Below the pieces are notes generated by a model that was given only the letters and a program-made list of their open reading frames with translations, was not told the DNA's origin and made no database searches. From the NCBI GenBank assembly GCA_024349245.1, contig JALDNG010000857.1, positions 16,583-80,582 on the forward strand: a stretch of 64,000 nt of DNA, in the 5' to 3' direction. How positions within the stretch are numbered: the first letter of the stretch is position 1; each line of letters begins with the position of its first letter. Shown in pieces: positions 1 through 9,399 of this stretch. A program made the translations under genes and the position numbers. This DNA is from Neodontobutis hainanensis (lineage: Eukaryota; Chordata; Actinopteri; Gobiiformes; Odontobutidae).

Positions 1-256
1 GTGACATATTGAAATTTTTTAGTGGCACATGCCAATTAAAATACAGACTTGACACAATCACGTTTGAAAAAAACAATCATTTTTTTCCTTAAAAATCAGT
101 GGTTTGAACAAATTAATAAATAACTCCTCAACTTCCTTAAGACTTGCTGCCACCTAGTGGCTGTTTTAATTACATATTAAATTATTTAATTACAAGTTTT
201 TATATAATATTGAATAACTTTATCTATGCAATTGACCATGCTTATGTCACCTGTAA

Positions 257-300
<44 letters not shown>

Positions 301-590
301 GTTTAATTTGACACATAGTGTTACAAAATTTAATTTGAAAATGTCCCTGGAAATAAATTTTGGTGGCAAATATTGTTGTAGTTTTAAACTGAAAACATTT
401 TACAATCTAATAAACTTAATGCTTATGTATTTATTTCATCTTTGCATATATAAAGATTGTATCTGCTAAATACCAAATAAAAGTAAGACCTAGATAATAG
501 ACCCATTACCAAACCTTGTTTTAATGTGAAGTATTTTTTTCTTTGTGTGTGTTTGTGAATTGTGATGCAGTTATGTTATTTAATTTGTAT
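1..590. other. AT-rich flank, no gene seen
   Basis: No open frame of substance and no recognisable repeat family apart from an (AT)n tract. It may include the 5' non-coding part of the Helentron that follows, but I cannot place the element's 5' terminus. The segment just before position 614 (a T-rich run ending TGTACAG) looks like a 3' splice site, so the first coding exon could be preceded by an intron lying in this flank. Confidence 0.5.
259..297. repeat. (AT)n microsatellite
   Basis: About 39 bp of uninterrupted AT dinucleotides. No other signal is seen in it. Confidence 0.95.
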
Positions 591-725
591 TATTGTGTTT
601 TTTATGTGTACAGATGCCTCGCACAAAACATAGCAGGCGCTCCCAGGCGGCGAAGAAGAGGATGGCGGACCGGATGGCAGCTGATCCTGAAGAGGCTCTG
701 CCACCTCTTAAAAAATTGGCAGAAA

Positions 726-785
726 TAACTGAACGTTGTGTACATCACAACGGGATAACTGAACGTTGTGTACATCACAACGGGA
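726..785 (+). repeat. 30-bp tandem duplication in ORF1
   Basis: Two exact copies of a 30-bp unit (ATAACTGAACG...) lie back to back at 726-755 and 756-785. The length is a multiple of three, so it adds ten residues (ITERCVHHNG) without changing the frame. Confidence 0.93.
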
Positions 786-799
786 TAAACAAACCTTGT

Positions 800-895
800 C
801 AAAACTCTGGTCAAAACTCTGGTCAAAACTCTGGTCAAAACTCTGGTCAAAACTCTGGTCAAAACTCTGGTCAAAACTCTGGTCAAAACCCTGGT
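800..895 (+). repeat. 12-bp coding minisatellite, 8 copies
   Basis: Eight copies of CAAAACTCTGGT, the last reading CAAAACCCTGGT. In the frame of ATG 614 it encodes QNSG repeated and ends QNPG, the same N-P-G-V start that the following 39-bp repeat encodes in the other frame. This supports an original continuous protein across the frame change. Confidence 0.93.
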
Positions 896-903
896 GTCAT
901 GGT

Positions 904-1215
904 GTCAAACCTGTAGTCTCGAACCTGGATATCAATCCTGGTGTCAAACCTGTAGTCTCGAACCTGGATATCAATCCTGGTGTCAAACCTGTAGTCTCGA
1001 ACCTGGATATCAATCCTGGTGTCAAACCTGTAGTCTCGAACCTGGATATCAATCCTGGTGTCAAACCTGTAGTCTCGAACCTGGATGTCAATCCTGGTGT
1101 CAAACCTGTAGTCTCGAACCTGGATGTCAATCCTGGTGTCAAACCTGTAGTCTCGAACCTGGATATCAATCCTGGTGTCAAACCTGTAGTCTCGAACCTG
1201 GATATCAACGCTGGT
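904..1215 (+). repeat. 39-bp coding minisatellite, 8 copies
   Basis: Eight 39-bp units start at 904, 943, 982, 1021, 1060, 1099, 1138 and 1177. Each is 13 codons (GVKPVVSNLDINP-like) in the 766-2829 frame. Copies 5 and 6 carry GATGTC in place of GATATC; copy 8 changes at its end into the next repeat. Confidence 0.95.
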
Positions 1216-1275
1216 CTCAACGCTGGTCTCAACGCTGGTCTCAACGCTGGTCTCAACGCTGGTCTCAACGCTGGT
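1204..1275 (+). repeat. 12-bp coding minisatellite, 6 copies
   Basis: Six units of CTCAACGCTGGT (the first begins ATC) encode a run of AGLN in the ORF1 frame. It follows the 39-bp array directly and overlaps its last copy. Confidence 0.93.
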
Positions 1276-2829
1276 CTCAACCCTATTGTAAATGCTACCA
1301 TGACTATGAATGTTTCTGATTTCTGTCCACAGACGTCTTACATCAGAGGCTCTTTCCATCAGGGTGCAAAGTGTTTTGGCTACAATAGTGGCAGGCAATG
1401 TGCTGCAAACAGTTTAATTGCAATTTTGATGTGTAAAGTGAAGAATGTGTTGGAATGGACCCCGAGTCACCTGAATGATGTTCTGATGCTTGGAGATGAC
1501 TTGTACAGTGCTATGAGAGATGCAGGGAAAATAAATGATCCTGTGAATGGCTACATTGAAGTTGCTGAGCTGCCGGACACACACACATTAAATAATTGTA
1601 GTTTTTCAATAAATTATTCTTCTGTTGCGTTTACTGGGTTGTATGGTATTAACCAATATGAAGAAGGTCTGCAAGGTGTTGCCATGTCCCTTGATGAAGC
1701 AATAAATCAAGCATTCCAGACGTTTGATGCGTGTTTGGTAAACATTATGGAAAACATATGTGCAGCTGTCAGACAAGGTACGTGGTATGCAGTGATTGAT
1801 CCACATGCACGACTCTGTGATGGAACAGTTTCAGCTCGAGGTAAGAGTGTAGTGGTTTTCCATCCCAGCATGGACTCTTTGGTCATTCATTTCAGGAGAC
1901 TTGGTGCATCCTTGAACGCATATAATCATCCATTTGAAGTAACTGGAGTTGAGGCCAATGTAATTGAGAAAGACAGTCAACATGGTCGAATGGTGTGCCA
2001 TCCAGTGGTGGAGGAAAATGCTGAAGCAGAAAGAGTGAGTGAAAGTATAAAATCAGAAATGGCAAGTTGCAGTCACTCTTGGACTGACTATATCAGTACA
2101 GATCAAATACTTCTGAATGAAATAAAAGAGAACACAGGAAAGACTTCGGAATGTCCAAGCAATGAAAATACAGCTGATGTTGAATTTATTTCTCACACTG
2201 AAAGTGTTTCTTTTGAATTTAATCCATTAACAGTACAGCAACAAAAAAGTATTTGCTTGAAGCTAAACATTGTACATGTTGTAAAAGAACAGAAGCATCC
2301 AAACAAGATCGTTGAAATGGCTGAACCTTGTGAAACCAAAGGTATTGTGGGTGACGGTAACTGCTTTTTCAGATCGGTAGTTTATGCTGTTAGTGGAAAT
2401 GAACGAGAACACAGAAAACTGAGACGTGCTGTTGTAACTCACATACTGCAGAATGAAGGAAGGTACAGTCAGTATCTCAGACAAGGACACAGTTCTGTTG
2501 CAAACTACATTGAGAGTTCGAGAATGAAATATGTCGGAACGTGGGCAACAGAGATGGAAATACAAGCGGCCAGTGATTTAATTGGTGTAGACATATTTAC
2601 TTTCAGTCAAGACAAATGGCTTAAATATTCAGCCTCAAATGTGTCATCTAATAGACGTGGCTGTCAACAGAAGGGGATTTACTTGAAACATGTTAATAGC
2701 TGTCATTATGAAGTTGTTGTATGTGTAAAGAGAAAAGATCATAGCTGTGCTTCCATTTGTCAAGCATCATTTGAAGCTTCAACGTTTCATGAACTCATTA
2801 AATGCAAACTCAGATCAAACACTCTATAG

Positions 2830-3240
2830 AAAGAGAATGCTATATAGCAGGAATCATGACTTAAAACAGAGGAAAAAAATCTCTGTAAACAAAAGATATC
2901 ATGATGATGAAACTTACAAAGAGAAACTAATGACATCCAGCACTGAAAAGTACAATAAAAATGAACAGCATCGAGAAACAGTAAAAAATATAGCATAGAT
3001 AAATACAGAGACAATACCTCACACAGGGAATCGGGAATCAAAAGTACAGTGTTGACAAATACAGTGACAATGAAATACACAAAAACATGTTGATAGAATA
3101 TAACAAACAGAAATATAAAGATGATGTAAGTTTTGCCAATACAATTAAAATGAGAAATGCTGTAACTCGGATTGAGGCAAAGATCAAAAGGAAAGAGATT
3201 GACTGTGTAATTGAACTATTTAAAGAAAAATATCTTCAGG
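2830..3240 (+). pseudogene. Degraded basic repeat region between the two Helentron ORFs
   Basis: Translated across changing frames, this stretch shows a repeated basic pattern of the form KYxxNxxHRE (for example EKYNKNEQHRETVK at about 2947-2990, and KYRDNTSHRE, KYSDNEIHKN and KYKDD further on). It is interrupted by stops, for example at 2996-2998 and between 3000 and 3087. In related elements such repeats lead into the zinc-finger part of the Rep ORF. No function can be assigned. Confidence 0.5.
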
Positions 3241-3660
3241 TCCTGAGTATGTCTGTTCAGTTTGTCATCGTTGCTGCTTTAAAATGCAGGTTAAACACTG
3301 TAAAATAAATAAATATCTACAAAAATCGGTCCAAGCAGGCTATATTGCAAACAATTGTATAACGCATAATTATTTGCATACCTGTAATAAAGGCTGTGTA
3401 AAGACTGTATTTATAAAAATACTCCAGCTGAATCTCTGTGGATTTGTCACACATGTGATAGAAAGATTAGTGAAGGTAAAATGCCTGCTGAAAGTGTAGC
3501 AAATAATCTTGCTCTGGATCCAATTCCTGTTGAACTGAGTTGTTTAAACTCTCTTGAACAACATCTAATAGCAAAGAATATTCCATTCATGAAGATGCTA
3601 TGCGTTACCACGTGGCGGTCAAAATGGCGTACATGGCCCCATAACTTGTGTTCCATCTAA
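3241..3660 (+). pseudogene. RepHel N-terminal zinc-finger region, frameshifted
   Basis: Frames show CSVCHRCC at 3254-3277, a further Cys/His group (TCNKGC) near 3390, and WICHTCD at 3439-3459. A stretch beginning with KMPAESVANN and ending with LIAKNIPFM follows to about 3594 and is characteristic of the segment just before the Rep core. Paired CxxC motifs suggest zinc binding. At least three frame changes occur here (around 3284-3310, 3410-3430 and 3595-3620), so the region is dead as a gene. Confidence 0.65.
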
Positions 3661-5848
3661 TGTGACAGATGTGGTGAATGTTTTACCAAGATCAGAAAAT
3701 GATGATTTAATGATACGAGTAAAACTTAAGAGGAAATTAACGTACAAAGGACATTATGAATTTAAATTTGTACACACTGATCATATCAAAACTGCTTTGG
3801 AATACTTAAAAGAAAATAACAAATGGTACAGAGATGTAGAGTTTAATGAAACTTGGATTAATCCTCTGAGTAAAACAGAAGAACAGGTTAATGATACAAC
3901 TGAAAACACTGAACATGATTTGGATGAATGTCAGGACATGTGTCGATAAAGAGCAAAATAATGAGAATGAGGAAGAAGAGCTCACTGATGAAACACTTCA
4001 TGATCGACAGCAACATGGTTTGTTTATGGATTCATGTTTACAGCCGGTGGACTTTGCACAAGAGGTTTTAGATCAACATTTTGATGGAATTATGTCACTT
4101 GCTCCAGCAGAGGGTAATACTCCAGTGAGAATGTTAATGGACGAAACCAATGAAGCCAAATGTTTTCCAGTTCTCTTCCCAAAAGGAACAGGAACATTTC
4201 ACGATCAACGACCTGAAAAATTAACACTGTCAAGATACTTAAATAATAGAATCCTAAATGCAGATGGACGGTTTGCTCAAAACCTAGATTACGTCTTTTA
4301 TGGACAATATTTGTCTGAGCTTAATCAAGTTATCTCAAACGTATCTATTGCTTTATGCGGAAAGGCCATGACACAAGCAACAAAACAAAAATCACTGCAG
4401 AAATGCTGACAAACAAAGAGTCATTGCAAAAGATTTTAAATTTTGATCAGGGTTATAAATTCTTGAAGCCGGTGAGAGGGAGTCCTGTTTTTTGGCAAAG
4501 TGTTCAAAAAGATTTGTTTGCAATGGTGAGACAATTAGGAATCCCAACATGGTTTTGCTCATTTTCATCTGCAGACTTGCGATGGCCAGAGCTAATGCAA
4601 ACTATTGTGAAACAAGAGGGTTGTCAAACTCCTATTGATGAATTGGACTGGTCTGATAGATGTGGGATGCTTAAACGTAATCCTGTTACTGCTGCCAGAA
4701 TGTTTGATAATCGCTTTCATTGCTTTCTACGAGATGTGATTATGTCGCCAGCCCAGCCAATCGGAAAAATAATAGATTATTTCTATCGAATTGAATTTCA
4801 GCAACGTGGATCCCCTCATACACATTGTCTTTTTTGGGTTGAAAATGCACCTCAAGTGGACAGAGATGACGATGATGAAGTTGTAGCATTTGTTGATCAA
4901 TATGTCACTTGTGAAATGCCACCTGAACAGGAGGAAGAAATGCATGAAATTGTGAGCACTGTCCAACAACACAGCAAAAGACATTCAAAAACATGTAAAA
5001 AGAAAGGAACTGTGTGTAGATTTAACTTTCCACGTCCACCAAGCAATAATACTTTCATTACAAGAAGCAGCAAGCGTGATAAAGATGAAAAAGAAAACGA
5101 TGATGAAACAATAGAAACTAAATGCAAAATCTTAATGGAAAAATCAAAGAAACAAATGTCAAAAGAGCAAGCTGGAGTAATAATGAAAAGCGTGAGAGAA
5201 TGTTTGTTGAATAGTGATGGTGTGTTTAACTCAGTTGACTCTATGTTTGCGTCTATTGGTATAAATCAAGAAATATTTGAAATGGCTTACAATAAAATGA
5301 CAAAGAAAACAAGTGTTGTGTTGAAGAGAAAGCCAAATGATGTATGGGTGAATCAATATAACACAGATCTTTTACGATGCTGGAATGCAAACATGGACAT
5401 ACAGTTTGTTGTTGATGCTTACTCTTGTATAGTATATATCATTTCGTATATTTCCAAAGCTGAGAGAGAAATGGGATTGCTGCTTGCTAAAGCTCAAAAA
5501 GAAGTACATCAAGGTAATATGGATGCTAAACAGGCTTTAAGAAAACTAGGAAGTGTGTTTTTACATAATCGAGAGGTCTCAGCTCAAGAGAGTGTGTATC
5601 GACTAACTAACATGAAACTAAAACAAGGATCAAGGAAAGTGGTGTTTATTCCAACTGGTACTAATCAAATCAGAATGAGTTTACCCTTAAACACCATACA
5701 TAAAAAAGCTGAATGTGGAGAAGATGACAGTGGCATATGGATGAAAAGCATCTCAGACAGATACAGAGCCCGTCCACATACAAATGAATTCAGTGGAATG
5801 TGTTTAGCAACCTTTGCATCAGAATACAGAGTTTTGACTGCAACGTGA
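3615..5848 (+). pseudogene. Helentron Rep (HUH nuclease) domain, frameshifted
   Basis: Three consecutive frames cover it: about 3615-3949, about 3945-4409 and 4355-5848. The last gives 497 codons. In it, residues 153-159 read SPHTHCL (H155, H157), the HUH metal-binding motif of rolling-circle replication initiators; residues 354-368 (DAYSCIVYIISYISK) hold tyrosines 356, 361 and 365, the 361/365 pair having the four-residue spacing expected of the two catalytic tyrosines. Rep nicks one DNA strand and joins to its 5' end during transposition. Breaks lie near 3945 and 4358; the frame ends at 5848 with a break before the linker. Catalytic motifs are intact, but the full protein cannot be made. 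Confidence 0.85.
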
Positions 5849-6190
5849 AAAATGTCCAGAAAGAGTAAAACTGGAAAATGATATGGGGTTTGTGAGAAAA
5901 AGAACTCGTACAGACTTTGCCATTGTGCGATATGCTCGGTTTTCACCCACTAAAAATTCAGAAAATTATCATCAAAGTATTTTAGAATTATTTTTGCCTC
6001 ATTTTGTGCGAGATCAATTGAAGCCAAGAAATTTCCCCACACATAAGGATTTTTATGAGACTGGATTTGTAACAATTTCAAATAATCAGCTTGAGTCAGT
6101 TAAAATGATAGTGGACACCAACAGGGGAAAATTTGAAAAGAAGCAGAGACAATACAAAGAGCTCAAGATGATTTAGAACAACATGGACCA
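5849..6190 (+). pseudogene. RepHel linker between Rep and helicase
   Basis: The Rep frame stops at 5846-5848 and continues in another frame (RKRTRTDFAIVRYARF at about 5895-5942) to 6176. Sequence belonging to the helicase frame starts near 6160, upstream of ATG 6191. Two single-step frame changes, near 5847 and near 6150, explain the breaks. It encodes the conserved segment joining the nuclease and the helicase, with no catalytic motif of its own. Confidence 0.7.
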
Positions 6191-7811
6191 ATGGAAGATG
6201 CTTGGGCTCAAATTTGTCCAGAAGCAGAACTTGAGCGTCTTGAATGTCTGGAGAGTAAGAAAGATCGAATAGAAACAGAAGAAGGTGATGATATCATTCC
6301 TGATCTATTACCAAATGTAGGTATTTCAAAGATAGAAAACAATCCATCAGCGATGACAAAGCAAGATGCCATGGGTTTACTGCGTTCTTTGAATGAGAAG
6401 CAATCGCAAATCTTTTACAAAGTGCGGCAATGGTGTTTACGAAAAGTGCAAGGTGAAAACCCAGATCCATTTCATGTGTTCATATCTGGTCCAGGAGGTG
6501 TTGGAAAGTCAGTACTGATTAAAGCCATCTATTATGAAACCTCTCACATCCTTTCAAAATTAACAGACAACCCAGATGAGACACATGTGCTATTAACTGC
6601 TCCTACCGGTGTGTCCGCGTACCAGATTAACGGGTCTACTATACATTCCAGTCTCTCCATCGGAATAAATGCTTCTCTGCCATATCAACCACTTGGAGAT
6701 GAAAAAATTAATTCTTTGAGAGCAAAACTTGGAAAACTGCAAATATTAATAATTGATGAAATATCAATGGTTGATCATAAACTTCTAGGATATATTCATG
6801 GAAGATTGAGACAGATCAAACAAACAGGTGATTACTCTGCATTCGGAAAGGTCTCGGTCATAGCAGTTGGAGATTTTTATCAGCTATCTCCTGTGAAAGG
6901 AAAACCACTTTACGATGAACCAGTGAACAGTGTGAATCTTTGGGAAACTAACTTCAGTTTTGTTGAACTTACAGAGATTATGCGCCAGAAAAACAAACAG
7001 TTTGCAGAATTATTAAATCGTTTAAGGCTACGTAAAAAAGATGAAGTAATGCTTGAAGAGGATATTGCTATGCTAAAAACCTGTGAGACAGGGGATGGTG
7101 ATGAGAGTACAGATATCCATATTTATGCAACTAATAGTGAGGTTGATGAATATAACCTAAAAATGTTGGAGAAAATATGCTGTGATATAGTTACCGTGAA
7201 CGCCCAAGATTTTGAGAGAAATGCTAAAACTGGCCGAATGGAAAAAAATGGGTTTCATGTCAGAGTTTACAACAGTTCTTTGGAAAGATCCCTTGAATTA
7301 GCGATAAATGCTCGTGTAATGCTACTGAAAAATATCAATGTATCAGATGGCCTTGTAAATGGAATTTTGGGACAATTAAAGAAATGTGTTATGAAAATGA
7401 GGAAATACGTCCATCAAAAATATACATTGAATTTGACGATGAACGAGCCGTAAAGAAGCTAGAGGTAAAAATCCATGTTTGAAACCTGGACTTGAGCAAA
7501 GTACACCAATCGAGCCTGAAGAAGAGAAAGTAACAAGAAGTGGTGGTGTCAGACGACAGTTTCCTTTGAAGCTAGCATGGGCTTCCACAGTTCACAAAGT
7601 GCAAGGTATGACAGTGAACAAAGCTGTTGTTTCATTGAAAAAGATATTTGCTCCAGGACAAGCATATGTAGCATTAAGTCGAGTAACCTCTCTTGATGGA
7701 CTCATAATAGAAGATTTCAAAGAAAAAGCTATTTATGCAAAGAGAACATTGAGGAAGTTCTACAGAGAATGCCTGCATTCATTGATCCATGTGAAACCAC
7801 AGAAAATGTAA
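6191..7811 (+). pseudogene. Helentron PIF1-family helicase domain, two frameshifts
   Basis: Frame 6191-7453 (420 codons) carries NEKQSQIF followed by the Walker A SGPGGVGKS near 6485-6511, a Walker B LIIDEISMV near 6747-6773, motif III GDFYQLSPV near 6870-6896, and TEIMRQ near 6970. After breaks near 7370 and 7465 the domain resumes at 7479-7811 with WASTVHKVQGMTVNKAVV (motif V) and GQAYVALSRVTSLDGL (motif VI). This is the full set of superfamily 1 PIF1-like motifs; the enzyme would unwind DNA 5' to 3' during rolling-circle transposition. The domain looks recently active but is non-functional in this copy. Confidence 0.88.
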
Positions 7812-8473
7812 AATTTCAAATGATGTTACACAATGTCCAAGGGCTCCTTCCACATATTTTAGATATTCAGCAAGATAATAGATATCGTCAAGCAGATATG
7901 ATTTTTGTAACAGAGACGTGGCTAAAAGCAAACAATTCTGTGAATGATGTCAGTCTTTCTGGATACCATTTCCATCACAAACCACGATATGTTGCATATG
8001 ACACAAGTAAAGATGTTTTTGCTAAACTAAAAGAGGAAAATCATGGTGGTGTTGGTATATATCACAGAGAGAATGTGAAAGCTGCTCTAGTTAATTTACC
8101 ATGTATTAACATTGAATGTCTAATGTGCAATATACAAGACTTAAATACAACTGTAGCACTTGTATACAGACCATCGTCATATAACATTGGATTATTTAGA
8201 GATAACTTGATTAACTTAATTCATCAAATAAACAGCTTATCAGGTGGAAAAATTATTCTAGGAGATTTCAATGAAAACATTTTCGATAAATCGACTATTT
8301 ATGATGTCATGCAGCATTTTGGCTTCACACAAATAGTTGAAAATTCAACAACTGAAAATGGCACATTAATTGACCATGTTTACATTAAAGATATTGACAG
8401 TGAAATGAAGATTGATATCATGCCTACGTACTTCAGCTATCATGACTGCGTTGTGCTGAAGTGGCTGGTCTAA
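7769..8473 (+). pseudogene. Helentron C-terminal EEP (AP-endonuclease-like) domain
   Basis: An open frame of 234 codons, overlapping the helicase tail by 43 bp in another frame, so a break lies near 7755-7770. Features in order: LHNVQGL (about residues 25-31), FVTETWL with E49, GGVGIY, YRPSS, ILGDFNEN with D166 and N168, GTLIDHVY, and a C-terminal FSYHDCVVLKW with S223, H225 and D226. This is the exonuclease/endonuclease/phosphatase fold found in non-LTR retrotransposons and fused to RepHel in Helentrons. The usual SDH near the end reads YHD here. The domain itself is uninterrupted, but as the tail of a broken polyprotein it is unlikely to be made. Confidence 0.83.
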
Positions 8474-8545
8474 TGCAACGTCCATCTAGAAGGGGAGGGG
8501 ATGCAGAGGTGGATGTAAAACACTGGACGGCCTCTGTGGGAATTC

Positions 8546-8934
8546 ATGCTGCCTTCACGTGCTATCGGTAAGTACATTTTTATTTGAGTGAAATTTAACA
8601 ATATTTACATTTACTTTTACATTTATTCATTTACCTGACGCTTTTATTCAAAGCGACTTACATTGTTCTACAGTAATTACCAGTGTTACAGACACTGGAG
8701 GCAAGGTGTGTAAGTGTCTTGCCCAAGGACACAACGACAGTATGAACTGTGGGGAGAGTGGGACTCGAACCACTCTACCCACTGAGCTACTGCTACTAAA
8801 AATCTTCTTCTATCTTCTTCTATATGAAAAATAAAAATTTTCTGTACAAAAAATACATGGAAAAATGTCAAACTCAAAGTAATGACTCAAGAAGTCTGAA
8901 ATAAGACATTACCGATAGCACGTGAAGGCAGCAT
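8546..8934. repeat. 26-bp perfect inverted repeat enclosing 337 bp
   Basis: Arm 8546-8571 (ATGCTGCCTTCACGTGCTAT and on) is the exact reverse complement of 8909-8934. The enclosed 337 bp contains a SINE. It begins 73 bp after the last Helentron codon, so it could be a terminal structure of that element or a small foldback element. No clear target-site duplication is visible. Confidence 0.85.
8604..8795 (-). mobile_element. tRNA-derived SINE with collapsed promoter
   Basis: Read on the minus strand, it starts with a tRNA-like A box (TAGCTCAGTGGGTAGAG, + coordinates 8773-8789), then a B box (GGTTCGAGTCC, 8761-8771), a body containing GTGTCCTTGGGCAAGACAC, and a tail containing AAGTCGCTTTGAATAAAAGC followed by ATGAATAAATGTAAAAG. 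The tail is the LINE-related 3' end common in teleost SINEs. Only one base separates the two boxes, so the anticodon half of the tRNA head is missing and Pol III transcription is unlikely. It sits inside the 26-bp inverted repeat. Confidence 0.8.
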
Positions 8935-8952
8935 TAGTCATTGGGATTGTTA

Positions 8953-9037
8953 GTGGGTGTTAAGGCCATATTTCCAAATTCCTGTTCTATTATCATGATG
9001 AACTGATAATATTTTATTATTAAAATATTAATGTCTT

Positions 9038-9086
<49 letters not shown>

Positions 9087-9106
9087 GCAATGGCCTTAAC
9101 ACCCAC
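8953..9106. repeat. 17-bp inverted repeat around (AT)n
   Basis: GTGGGTGTTAAGGCCAT at 8953-8969 and its exact reverse complement at 9090-9106 enclose an AT-rich loop that contains the (AT)n tract at 9045-9082. It follows the 26-bp inverted repeat by 18 bp. Confidence 0.85.
9045..9082. repeat. (AT)n microsatellite
   Basis: About 38 bp of AT dinucleotides within the loop of the 17-bp inverted repeat. Confidence 0.93.
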
Positions 9107-9130
9107 ACACAAAATTTTATTATTAATTTG

Positions 9131-9194
9131 AATTTATTTATTTATTTATTTATTTATTTATTCATTCATTCATTCATTCATTCATTCATTCATT
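9131..9194. repeat. TTTA / TTCA tetranucleotide microsatellite
   Basis: A run of TTTA units changes at about 9161 into TTCA units and ends near 9194: two adjoining related tetranucleotide arrays. Confidence 0.92.
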
Positions 9195-9399
9195 TTATTT
9201 ATTTGTTTGATGTATATTATTGTTCAAAATGTCTCTGTAATCTAATTTTCCCCTTTATTTTTATGGACAACTACATCTCACTGTTGGAAAATGTATAGTA
9301 AAGTACTTCAAAATGTGGTGTAAAAACATTCTTTGCAGCAAAACAATAAATGGGACAATTTATAAAAAAGAAAGGAAAGACAAAGATGAACTTTAACAA

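Larger units (their letters stand above)
614..2829 (+). pseudogene. Helentron ORF1: two-protease protein (C76-like + OTU), one frameshift near its N-terminus
   Basis: The likely start is ATG 614, directly after a splice-acceptor-like TTTATGTGTACAG; it gives a basic start (MPRTKHSRRSQAAKKRMADR) of the kind seen in Helitron ORFs. That frame runs into stop codon 916 because of an apparent 8-bp insertion near 896-903. The downstream frame is open from 766 to 2829 (687 codons counted from a TTG at 766). Numbering from 766: three in-frame minisatellite blocks (about residues 8-170); a first cysteine-protease signature, GRQCAANSL with C212 and then IDPHAR with D345 and H347, matching the Cys / Asp-x-His layout of herpesvirus tegument deubiquitinases (family C76) and related transposon proteases; then an OTU domain with GDGNCFF (D530, C533) and NSCHYEVVV (H647). 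OTU proteins cleave ubiquitin chains; the target here is unknown. All candidate catalytic residues are present. I am confident of the OTU domain, less so of the C76-like one. Confidence 0.82.
602..8473 (+). mobile_element. Helentron relic (rolling-circle transposon) with OTU ORF and RepHel-endonuclease ORF
   Basis: The order of domains on one strand is diagnostic: basic N-terminus, cysteine-protease ORF with an OTU domain, a second reading region with Cys-rich fingers, an HUH Rep domain with PHTH and paired tyrosines, a PIF1-type helicase, and a C-terminal exonuclease/endonuclease/phosphatase domain. Rep plus helicase defines Helitrons; the fused EEP endonuclease is typical of the Helentron branch in fish and other animals. 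Many frameshifts and stops in the second ORF mean this copy cannot encode a working RepHel protein. The element's exact ends were not found; the inverted repeats at 8546-8934 and 8953-9106 may or may not belong to its 3' end. Confidence 0.88.

Noticed and set aside
904..1215. The repeated NLDVNPGVKP sequence looked like a 2A ribosome-skipping motif
   Set aside because: The 2A core needs DxExNPGP. The E is missing and the residue after NPG is V rather than P in every copy.
894..1398. Alternative and antisense ORFs across the ORF1 minisatellites
   Set aside because: Repeat units that are multiples of three keep several frames open at once; only the frame continuing into the protease domains is supported.
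8567..8574. GTAAGT after CTATCG as a splice donor of the Helentron ORF
   Set aside because: It falls at the edge of the 26-bp inverted repeat arm, after the stop codon of the endonuclease, and no acceptor was tied to it.
8761..8789. Possible tRNA gene on the minus strand
   Set aside because: A and B boxes are adjacent and no cloverleaf can form; the tail shows it is a SINE head.
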